From: CAYQPF01 sp964419225
GTDB lineage: Bacteria; Cloacimonadota; Cloacimonadia; Cloacimonadales; CAYQPF01
Direction of reading: 5' to 3'
DNA: 23,588 nt
Assembly (NCBI GenBank): GCA_964419225.1
Contig: CAYQPF010000077.1
Location: forward strand, 1-23,588
Of the stretch, positions 1 to 6,787 are shown piece after piece. Numbering within the stretch: position 1 is the first letter of the stretch; each line of letters begins with the position of its first letter. The position numbers and the translations under genes were made by a program. The notes under the pieces were generated by a model. It was not told the DNA's origin. It did not search any database and saw nothing but the letters and a program-made list of their open reading frames with translations.

Positions 1-2552
1 GTGGCAGTCAGGGAACCTGCAGTAAGAGTAAGGCCTGTGTAAGTACTGCCGGGTTTAATGGTTAAACCATTAGGGAGGGTAACAGTTCCGCCCGAGTAGG
101 TATTGTTAATCACAACCTGAGGCAATTGACTTGTTGTAATAGTACCGGTGTTGGTAAATGTTTGATTTCCGAAAGAAGAAGTGAAGGCTAAAACATTACC
201 GTCAGATCCATTAAAGGTCATAGTACCAGAGTTGGTAATATTTCCAGGGTAGGCGACACTGTTTCCCTTCATCGTAAGAGTGTAACCGAAGCCAGAGCTG
301 AAAGTACCGGTGCCGTTAATGGTCAGATCACCATTGATTGCAACAGTTCCGTTCATGGTCACACCAGGATTATTAGTGCTGTTGACTACAACATTTGGAA
401 GTGAGCCGATAATTCTGAAAGTTGAAGAAACAGCAGTGGCTGAAGTTCCCAGAGTCAAAGTTCCACCAGTGATGTTTACAGATGCTGAAGGATCAGCACC
501 TCTGATCTCAGTATAACTGGTACTAGGCTTTGCTGAGGTGATACTACCTCCGCTCATAGTAAAAGAGGTGGAGGTTGATGTACCCATGTCAAAAGCAAAT
601 GCTGTACTACTGGTATTGGCTGTAGTAACATCAACATTAACTGTACCGCCGGATTGATTATAGGTAATGGCATTTGAGGAAGAACTCACACCAAATCTGG
701 TAGTTGAATTCACAGTTCCGCCTTCAATGACAATAACCGAACCGGAACTGAAGCCCATACTGTTATTTGTAGTTCCAATGTTTAAAATACCATTTGAAAC
801 TTTTAACAAACCGTTTACGGTTGGAGAACCATTTTGGCCAACAGCTGTGAAATTGGCATTGTTCAGCCATAATCCACCCATAGCCGGGATTGTGTAACCT
901 GCTGTAACATAAAGCGGAGTAGAAAGAGTGTAGCTTCCACTGTACTTGATCACTCCTGCTGTATGGGTAGAGATCAATCCAACAGTATTGGCACCCTGAA
1001 CTGTGAAAGTTCTCTGAATATCCAGAACGGGAGGTGTGTTGGCATAAGTGGCAGTAGTATTGCCTTTATTCAAAATAATGGCATTAAAATCACAAGTACT
1101 GCCTGAACCGGTTATGGTTGCTGCAGTAGTACCGTAGAAAGTGATGTTGGCTTTACCGTTGGAGGAACCAACATAGAAGTCTAAGGTTCCATTAACGGTC
1201 AAACTTCCGTTATAAGTTGAGGTATTTGTGTTTCCACCAATATAGACACTGTGTGTAGTGCTTGTTGTGCCAGCTGTAAAGGATGCACCTGAGTTAACTG
1301 TTACATTTCCGTAAACAGTCAGAATTCTGGCTGTTCCGTCAAAGGTCAGGGTACCGCTGGTGCCTTGTCCTACAGTCAGTGAGTAACAGGATAAATCTGC
1401 ATTGATAGTAACAGTTGCACCATCAGCGATAGTTACATGGTCAAATTGACCGGGCACTGAATTGCTAACCCAGGTTCCGGCAGTGTTCCAGTTTCCACCG
1501 GTAACCGTGGAAGTGAAGTTCCCCGGATCTGAGGTGGTGTTGTTACCGGTTAACTCTGTAGATGGTGTTCCGCCTTCATTGGCAGCTGTTACTTTGAAGT
1601 AATAGACTGTACTTGGCAGTAGGCCTGTCTGAGCTGAAGAGTACTGAGTACCGGTTCCTGCACTGGTTGTTGAGGAAACTACAGTTGTAACTGCATTCTG
1701 TGTGAAAGCAGCATCAGTAGCTCTGGTAACGTTGAAGAAAGTTTCAGATGTTGAGTTATCATACCAGTTAACTGTCATTGAAGAGCTGGCCGTTGAGGTA
1801 AAGCTCATTGTGATTGGAACAGAAGGTGTTCCAGAGGCGGGAGTGAAAGCATAAATCTGACCGGTAGCGGGTTTTGCACTCAAAGAAGTAGTTTCAGAGG
1901 TTGAGCTTGATGTAGGTGAAGTCCCGGTTCCATTTAATGATTGATAATTTCCAGATCCCGTACCTACTGCAGTAATACCGATGGATGCAGTACCGGAATT
2001 TACAGATCCGGATTCAGAGCGATAATAAAACTCGATTTTACCTGTTCCCTCATAAAGTTTGACCTGGAATGATATCGTTGAACCGGTAGCACTATAATTC
2101 CATTGCCAATTGATCCACTCGATTGTGAATATTCTGGAACCTGCTGTACCTGATGTCAGATAGGATGCTGAAGCAGAACCGCTGGCTCCGTCCAGATCAT
2201 CCCACAGGGGTGCCAGTAAAGGTCTCTGAGTTGAAGCAGCTGTGGCAAGATTATTGGTTAATGTGGATGTGGCAGAGCTGTTAAATGAAATATAACCGTC
2301 TGACATGGCATAGACATTTGTGTAAGGAACTCCCATATAATAGAAAGTGAATCCTATGGGGATTGCTGTTGAAGTTTTTGTGTCGCCCAAGAAATCAGCT
2401 GCAGATGTACTTGTGGCAACAGATGTTCCACCAGTGATAGCTGTAAAGGAACCGCTCGTAGCTGAAAATGTGTAGTTTGTAACACTTTGCCCGTAAATAC
2501 AACTTATGGATATAATTACCATAAGCAAAATCATGAATAATGATTTTTTCAT
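1..2552 (-). CDS. Large secreted beta-strand-repeat protein with FN3 domain (3' end outside window)
   Basis: This open frame starts with ATG at 2552-2550 and stays open to the left edge, giving at least 850 residues. An AAGGAG ribosome site lies 5 bases upstream of the start. I translated it by hand. Residues 1-21 are a signal peptide (MKKSLFMILLMVIISISC..., probable cleavage near GQS). Residues 25-235 form a beta-rich domain with the motif PLLAPLWDDLDG, of a kind seen at the N-terminus of FCB surface proteins. Residues about 243-340 look like fibronectin type III (TVNWYDNS..., STVYYFKVTAAN). From about 345 on there are low-complexity beta-strand repeats rich in T, S, G, N and V, opening with GGNWNTAGTWVSNSVPGQFD followed by HVTIADGATVTI. 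This pattern is known from large secreted or cell-surface proteins and I infer an extracellular role. Substrate or adhesion specificity cannot be read. The C-terminus, where a sorting domain would be, is not in the window. Short open frames on the other strand at 310-897 are shadows. Confidence 0.85.
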   Translation of the reverse strand, partial: MKKSLFMILLMVIISISCIYGQSVTNYTFSATSGSFTAITGGTSVATSTSAADFLGDTKTSTAIPIGFTFYYMGVPYTNVYAMSDGYISFNSSATSTLTNNLATAASTQRPLLAPLWDDLDGASGSASASYLTSGTAGSRIFTIEWINWQWNYSATGSTISFQVKLYEGTGKIEFYYRSESGSVNSGTASIGITAVGTGSGNYQSLNGTGTSPTSSSTSETTSLSAKPATGQIYAFTPASGTPSVPITMSFTSTASSSMTVNWYDNSTSETFFNVTRATDAAFTQNAVTTVVSSTTSAGTGTQYSSAQTGLLPSTVYYFKVTAANEGGTPSTELTGNNTTSDPGNFTSTVTGGNWNTAGTWVSNSVPGQFDHVTIADGATVTINADLSCYSLTVGQGTSGTLTFDGTARILTVYGNVTVNSGASFTAGTTSTTHSVYIGGNTNTSTYNGSLTVNGTLDFYVGSSNGKANITFYGTTAATITGSGSTCDFNAIILNKGNTTATYANTPPVLDIQRTFTVQGANTVGLISTHTAGVIKYSGSYTLSTPLYVTAGYTIPAMGGLWLNNANFTAVGQNGSPTVNGLLKVSNGILNIGTTNNSMGFSSGSVIVIEGGTVNSTTRFGVSSSSNAITYNQSGGTVNVDVTTANTSSTAFAFDMGTSTSTSFTMSGGSITSAKPSTSYTEIRGADPSASVNITGGTLTLGTSATAVSSTFRIIGSLPNVVVNSTNNPGVTMNGTVAINGDLTINGTGTFSSGFGYTLTMKGNSVAYPGNITNSGTMTFNGSDGNVLAFTSSFGNQTFTNTGTITTSQLPQVVINNTYSGGTVTLPNGLTIKPGSTYTGLTLTAGSLTA

Positions 2553-2572
2553 ATTTTCTCCTTTTTTATTAT

Positions 2573-2625
2573 TAACCCGTGGGAGTGGACCTAAGTCCCC
2601 CCGCCCCTCTCGGATCGTTATCTCT
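2573..2625 (-). other. G/C-rich leader segment with small inverted repeat
   Basis: In the otherwise A/T-rich leader of the large secreted gene there is a G-rich block on the minus strand that includes GGACTTAGGTCC, a 4-bp stem with a 4-base loop, next to GGGGCGGGGGG. It sits between the candidate promoter and the ribosome site, so it would be transcribed. Nothing identifies it as a known riboswitch. Confidence 0.3.
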
Positions 2626-2656
2626 CTTTTGGGTTCATTTCTATAAAATTTGTTAT

Positions 2657-2685
2657 TAGATATATGTTGTTACTTGTGGTGTCAA
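2657..2685 (-). promoter_or_regulatory. Candidate promoter of the large secreted protein
   Basis: A TTGACA box (2685-2680 on the minus strand) is followed after 15-17 bases by weak TATATC or TATCTA elements. The transcript would carry a leader of about 100 bases. The -35 box is perfect but the -10 box is poor, so this is a candidate only. Confidence 0.4.
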
Positions 2686-2940
2686 CTAATATTCTTTAGC
2701 GAAAGACCGTATAATGTCTAACATGCTTGGAATTAGTGGTCTGGAGTGACAAATTCAAAAATTGGAAGGATAGAGGAGTTGGCAGAGACTTTATAAGGAT
2801 AGGATTTGTTCGTAATAGATTAAAACAGAGAGTATTTTTGTTGTATTAGTGGAAAAGAGCAAAATAATTTGATTTTTTTTGTGAAATACACTTTTTATTT
2901 GTGGAACAAAGAAAAATATGTGGAGGTAAACCACTAATAG

Positions 2941-3113
2941 AGAGACGCTTTCCGAGAGTGTTAACCACGAAGTTCACGAATGACACGAATTAGGAGAAGA
3001 GAAATTATTAGTATTAAGAGATGAGAGTGGGATAAACAAGGCAGATTTTTGTAATAAGAGGAGAGGTGATAGGTAGAAAGATGCGGATTAATAGACCTCG
3101 CCTTCATGCCGGG
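2941..3113 (+). repeat. Composite intergenic repeat, locus 1
   Basis: AGAGACGCTTTCCGAGAGTG (2941-2960) is followed by a TTAACCACGA...CACGAATGACACGAATTAGGAGAAGAG tract to about 3001. Next comes TAAACAAGGCAGATTTTT (3033-3050), then AAAGATGCGGATTAATAGAC and a decayed hairpin module CTCGCCTTCATGCCGGG (to 3113). The first 65 bases are almost identical to 4310-4374, and the GATGCGGAT block matches 4481-4490. The 720-base gap between the large secreted gene and the patatin gene holds this repeat, the hairpin at 3143-3164, and otherwise nothing recognisable at 2690-2940. Confidence 0.8.
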
Positions 3114-3142
3114 TGAAAGATAAACAAAACACTCTCCTGTAG

Positions 3143-3164
3143 AGACGCATATTTGCGTTTTTTT
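3143..3164 (+). terminator. Terminator-like hairpin with T-run, no gene assigned
   Basis: ACGCA-TATT-TGCGT followed by seven T residues forms a short plus-strand hairpin with a U-tract. No plus-strand gene precedes it in the window. It overlaps a GTAGAGACGC sequence resembling the first module of the composite repeats, so it may be repeat-derived rather than a working terminator. Confidence 0.35.
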
Positions 3165-3272
3165 GAAATATGCACATTCGGACTTTATTTATATTCTTTA
3201 TAATTATATTTTTCTTTACAACAATTGTGGGTTTGGATTATGTAATGCTATTGAAAATCCTCAGGGGAGAGA

Positions 3273-4181
3273 ATGAAAAAGTTAAAACCTGTACGTTTAG
3301 TTTTAGGTGGGGGAGCAGCTTTAGGCTTGGCACATATCGGTGTTTTGAAAGCTCTGCAGGAAGATTATCTTATTAAAGGTATTGTCGGGACCAGCATGGG
3401 TGCAATAATCGGTGGTTTATATGCCTATGGATATTCTCCGGAAGAATTACTGCACATTGCCATGGAGTCAAAATTCAACAGTTTTTTAAGAATCCGGTTG
3501 GATGTATTGAAGAATGGAATACTCAGCACCACGAAACTCAGTCAGTTTTTTTCAGATTTAACGAATCAAGTTACCATTGAAAAATGCAAGATCCCTTTTA
3601 TGGCAGTGAGTTTTGATCTAAAGAGTCAGCAAACCTTTGTGTTGAAAAGTGGGGAATTGGCCTCAGCCATGATTGCCTCTTCCAATTTGCCATTTCTGAA
3701 TAAGCCGTTTCTTTATGCGGGTGGTGAGTTGGTTGACGGAGGAATTTGCTATCCTTTGCCGATGGAATTTGTCGATTTTTTTGATCAATCCACACCTGTA
3801 ATCGCGGTAAATGTTTTACCTGATCTGCCGGAAAATCCTCTCATAGATTTGAATCCAGCAACTGAGGATCTGGAAAGTGATCCCGGGAATCTGATCTATA
3901 ATACAATGAAGTGCAATCTGTACAATCAGGCTAATCTGGCACTTGTCTCACTTCAACGCCGTAACCCGGATATTTATATTTCCTGTTTTTCTGAAGAATT
4001 GAAAGCCTGGGATTTCGGTAAAGCTGAGCATTTTTATCGATTTGGACTTGACAAGGCTCAGAGTATCCTGATTTCTACCAATAAACTTAAGCTGCTGGAT
4101 GAACTGATGGCTAAAGCAAAGGAAGCATTGAACCGGATTATACCAATTCCGGGAGTGTTAACCACGAATGAACACCAATAA
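3273..4181 (+). CDS. Patatin-like phospholipase
   Basis: This is a 302-residue protein of the bacterial patatin (RssA/YlbK-like) serine hydrolase family, expected to deacylate phospholipids or other lipid esters. The glycine-rich oxyanion loop is LGGGAALG (11-18), the nucleophile elbow is GTSMG with Ser41, and the second member of the Ser-Asp dyad is Asp155 in VDGG. No signal peptide is seen, so it is probably cytoplasmic or peripheral. The start ATG follows AGGGGAG at a short spacing. The last nine residues, GVLTTNEHQ, and the stop codon are encoded by an intergenic repeat (TTAACCACGAATGAACAC...). The native C-terminus has therefore probably been replaced or extended by repeat insertion, though the catalytic domain ends well before this. 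It stands alone: the next gene begins 518 bases downstream across repeats. Confidence 0.9.
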   Translation: MKKLKPVRLVLGGGAALGLAHIGVLKALQEDYLIKGIVGTSMGAIIGGLYAYGYSPEELLHIAMESKFNSFLRIRLDVLKNGILSTTKLSQFFSDLTNQVTIEKCKIPFMAVSFDLKSQQTFVLKSGELASAMIASSNLPFLNKPFLYAGGELVDGGICYPLPMEFVDFFDQSTPVIAVNVLPDLPENPLIDLNPATEDLESDPGNLIYNTMKCNLYNQANLALVSLQRRNPDIYISCFSEELKAWDFGKAEHFYRFGLDKAQSILISTNKLKLLDELMAKAKEALNRIIPIPGVLTTNEHQ

Positions 4182-4270
4182 CCACGAATTATACAAATTA
4201 CACGAATTTAGAGATGAAAGAGAGATTTAATTTAAATGGTATAGGGGTAGTTTAAACAAGGCAGATTATT
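4150..4270 (+). repeat. Composite repeat, locus 2, fused to the end of the patatin gene
   Basis: GGGAGTGTTAACCACGAATG...ACACCAATAACCACGAATTATACAAATTACACGAATTTAG is followed by TTAAACAAGGCAGATTATTT (4252-4270). The order and sequence match locus 1 (ACCACGAA tract, then AAACAAGGCAGATT). The stop codon of the patatin gene (4179-4181) lies inside it. Confidence 0.75.
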
Positions 4271-4309
4271 TTAAACAGAAGGGTGTAATAGAAATATTCG
4301 GCAAGAAAA

Positions 4310-4374
4310 AGACGCTTTCCGAGAGTGTTAACCACGATTTCACGAATGACACGAATTAGGAGAAGAGAATTATT
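4310..4374 (+). repeat. Composite repeat, locus 3a (near-identical to locus 1)
   Basis: AGACGCTTTCCGAGAGTG (4310-4327), then TTAACCACGA, CACGAATGACACGAATTAGG and AGAAGAG. It differs from 2943-3009 by a few single-base changes and short gaps only. Confidence 0.85.
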
Positions 4375-4390
4375 ATTGGGAAGGGAAGGG

Positions 4391-4625
4391 ATGTTTTCGA
4401 GAGTATTTAACAGGGATATACAGGATATACAGGACTTAGGAGAGAAGGGAGAAAGAGATAAGATTTAGGGGTTGAGTGGAAAGATGCGGATCAATAGACC
4501 CGGCATTCATGCCGGGGTTTATAGTTATAAAGACTCCCCAGCAGGCTTTAGCCTAATTATTACAGCAGGAATACGTCACTTTTCGAAAGTTGTTTAACAA
4601 AGATAAACAGGATAGACAGGATTTC
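4391..4625 (+). repeat. Composite repeat, locus 3b, with two hairpins
   Basis: TTTCGAGAGTATTTAACAGG plus direct repeats of ATATACAGG (4395-4437) come first. Next is AAAGATGCGGATCAATAGAC, then the hairpin CCCGGCAT-TC-ATGCCGGG (4499-4516) and the hairpin AGGCT-TT-AGCCT (4543-4554). A further decayed TTTCGAAAGTTGTTTAACAA / ATAAACAGGATAGACAGGAT tract follows (4580-4625). Together with 4310-4374 this fills most of the 518 bases between the patatin and ABC exporter genes. Confidence 0.8.
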
Positions 4626-4699
4626 CAGGTAAAATAAAATCAAACATATCTTTTGACTAATTAAGCGGGATTGAGAAAATGTAATTGAGAGGTAAAAAA

Positions 4700-6418
4700 A
4701 TGATAGTTAAGCGTTTTATAGAGTTTTACAAACCGCACATGAACCTTTTTGTGCTGGATATGTCTGTGGCATTTCTGGCAGCCGTATTGTCAATTTTCTT
4801 CCCGATGCTGACCCGGCAGTTACTGAAGATTCAGATTCCCAATCATAATCTGGAAGCGATAATCCTGACCTTGGCTTTGATGCTGAGTTTGATCTTTCTG
4901 AAATCCATCTGCACCTTTATCAGGATCAAATGGGGTCATGTTCTGGGAGTACGTATGGAATATGATATGCGGGAGAATTTGTTCAGTCACATCCAAAAGC
5001 TGTCTTTTAATTATTTCGACAATGTCAAGACCGGGCATATCATGTCACGTATATCCAATGACCTGAATTTGATTACCGAAATGGCCCATCACGCACCGGA
5101 AGATCTGGTCATATCTTTGTTTATGATCATCGGAGCATTTGGTATGATGTTTTCCTTTAATACGGAACTGGCTTTATTGTCGTTAGTACCTATGCCATTG
5201 TTGCTGGTCTGGGGAGCGACATACGGGATGCGGATGCGGAATGGGTTCCGGATGGTGCGTCGGCGGATAGCAGATATCAACAGCAGTGTGGAGAATTCGG
5301 TTCAGGGGATTCGGGAAGTGAAGTCGTATGCGAATGAAAGTCTGGAATTAAGGAAGTTCAGTGAAGTGAATGGTAATTTCCGGACAGCGAAAGAGACGAT
5401 CTATGCTATGATGGCCAAATTCCATTCCGGGATGAATTTTCTGACAGATTTTTATTATGTCTGGGTCGTGGGAGCCGGAGTTTTCCTTATCTTTCAGGGG
5501 AAAGTAGATGTCGCAGATTTGATAGCTTTCACTTTATATATTAATTTTATTATGGATCCCATCAGCCGTCTGGTGAATTTTATGGAGCAATTCCAGGAAG
5601 GAACAGCATCTTTTGAGCGTTTTACAGAAATTATGGATATAGAACCGGATATCAAAGACAGGAAAAATGCCTTTGAATTGAAGCACGTGAACGGGGAATT
5701 GAGAATCGAAAACCTTTGGTTCCGTTACCAGAATATGACCGAGTGGGTTCTGAAAAACATCAATATCCAGATTCCGGCAGGGAAGAATGTGGCGATTGTC
5801 GGTGAGTCAGGTGCAGGTAAATCCACCCTTGTTTCTCTGATTCCCAGATTTTACGAAGCAGAAAAAGGTAAAATAACCTTGGACGGCAGCGATATCTTTG
5901 ATCTGAAACAAGCTTTTCTGCGTGAATCCATCGGTATTGTCCAGCAGAATATCTTTCTTTTTGACACATCTATCAGAGATAATATCCTGTACGGTAAACC
6001 GGATTCAACTGAAGCAGAACTGATCGAAGCTGCACGTAAAGCCAATATTCTTGATTTTATCCATACTTTACCGGATGGATTTGATACACTGGTCGGTGAA
6101 AGAGGAGTGAAACTTTCCGGCGGGCAGAAACAGAGAGTTTCCATAGCCAGAGTGTTCCTGAAGAATCCTCCAGTATTGATCTTTGATGAAGCTACTTCCT
6201 CACTGGATAACGAATCGGAAGCTCTGATCCAACAGTCGATGGAGTTATTGAGTCAGAACAGGACAACGATTGTGATTGCTCACAGGTTATCGACAGTGAA
6301 GAAAGCTAATTTGATCTATGTGATGAATAAAGGTGAGATTATAGAAATCGGCGGTCATGAGGAATTGATCCAGGCACAGGGGTATTATTACAATCTGTAC
6401 AATCGGAATTTGTTGTAG
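4700..6418 (+). CDS. ABC exporter half-transporter (MsbA-like, membrane domain fused to ATPase)
   Basis: The protein has 572 residues, the usual length for a half-size type IV ABC exporter acting as a dimer. About six membrane helices lie in residues 15-300 (TM segments near 15-36, 52-73, 134-176 and 248-290). The ATPase domain covers about 333-572, with Walker A GESGAGKST (368-376), Q-loop VQQN (414-417), signature LSGGQ (472-476), Walker B VLIFDEATS (492-500) and H-loop His528. All catalytic residues are present. I chose ATG at 4700 with GAGAGG seven bases upstream, because the in-frame TTG at 4685 lacks a ribosome site. The substrate (lipid, peptide or drug) cannot be told from sequence: resemblance to MsbA/LmrA-type exporters is family-level only. 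Its partner could be itself, since no second half-transporter lies nearby. The TAG stop lies at the start of a composite repeat. Confidence 0.9.
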   Translation: MIVKRFIEFYKPHMNLFVLDMSVAFLAAVLSIFFPMLTRQLLKIQIPNHNLEAIILTLALMLSLIFLKSICTFIRIKWGHVLGVRMEYDMRENLFSHIQKLSFNYFDNVKTGHIMSRISNDLNLITEMAHHAPEDLVISLFMIIGAFGMMFSFNTELALLSLVPMPLLLVWGATYGMRMRNGFRMVRRRIADINSSVENSVQGIREVKSYANESLELRKFSEVNGNFRTAKETIYAMMAKFHSGMNFLTDFYYVWVVGAGVFLIFQGKVDVADLIAFTLYINFIMDPISRLVNFMEQFQEGTASFERFTEIMDIEPDIKDRKNAFELKHVNGELRIENLWFRYQNMTEWVLKNINIQIPAGKNVAIVGESGAGKSTLVSLIPRFYEAEKGKITLDGSDIFDLKQAFLRESIGIVQQNIFLFDTSIRDNILYGKPDSTEAELIEAARKANILDFIHTLPDGFDTLVGERGVKLSGGQKQRVSIARVFLKNPPVLIFDEATSSLDNESEALIQQSMELLSQNRTTIVIAHRLSTVKKANLIYVMNKGEIIEIGGHEELIQAQGYYYNLYNRNLL

Positions 6419-6690
6419 AGACGCTTTCCGAGAGTTATTTAACAGGGATATACAGGATGTACAGGATTTAGGAGAAAAGGGAGAATGAGATCAGACTTAG
6501 GGGTTGGATTGAAATTTGTGGATAAAAAGACACAGGCATTCATGTCGGGGAGTATAATTTAAAAAATTCTCCACGGTGGTTTTAGCCTAACATTTACAGT
6601 TTGGATAGGATGCTTTTTGGGAGGTTGATCCACAAATTTTACTAATTACACGAGTTATGAGAAAGAGAGTGGAAATGTTGAAACCCGCAG
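6417..6690 (+). repeat. Composite repeat, locus 4, starting at the ABC exporter stop codon
   Basis: AGAGACGCTTTCCGAGAGTT, then ATTTAACAGGGATATACAGG and ATGTACAGGATTTAGGAGAA, aligns with 4391-4480 over about 90 bases. A decayed hairpin module follows (CAGGCATTCATGTCGGGG, 6533-6550), then a decayed GGTTTTAGCC module (6584-6593), then a second ACCACAAAT-type tract (TTTTTGGGAGGTTGATCCAC..., 6611-6665). The stretch to 6731 holds nothing else recognisable. Confidence 0.75.
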
Positions 6691-6731
6691 GCAAATAGTA
6701 AGGAAAGAGTAGGCATTGTGTTGTAAGAGAG

Positions 6732-6757
6732 AAGGGCACAAATGCTTGTGCCCTTTT
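6732..6757. terminator. Strong hairpin, probable (bidirectional) terminator
   Basis: AAGGGCACAA-ATGC-TTGTGCCCTT is a 10-bp perfect stem with a 4-base loop. On the plus strand it is followed by TT, making a short T-run. On the minus strand it lies 31 bases past the stop codon of the M6 protease gene and is followed by CTCTCTT. Position favours use by the minus-strand protease gene; the T-run favours the plus direction. Confidence 0.65.
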
Positions 6758-6787
6758 GATAAATACAAATATGCTGGACGCTAGTCC

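Noticed and set aside
310..897. Plus-strand open frames of 68 and 76 residues
   Set aside because: They lie opposite the large minus-strand secreted gene, have no ribosome site and read as low-complexity shadow sequence.
3170..3376. A 68-residue hydrophobic open frame upstream of the patatin gene
   Set aside because: It overlaps the patatin gene by 104 bases in another frame, its ATG has no ribosome site and its second half is only the patatin sequence out of frame.
2941..4640. CRISPR array
   Set aside because: The repeated units are variable in length and spacing, have no regular spacers, and no cas gene is near.
4685..4699. TTG at 4685 as start of the ABC exporter
   Set aside because: The GAGAGG ribosome site lies after this codon and fits the ATG at 4700.
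4700..6418. Naming the exporter msbA
   Set aside because: Sequence shows only the family (half-size ABC exporter); no lipid A genes are nearby and many drug or peptide exporters look the same.
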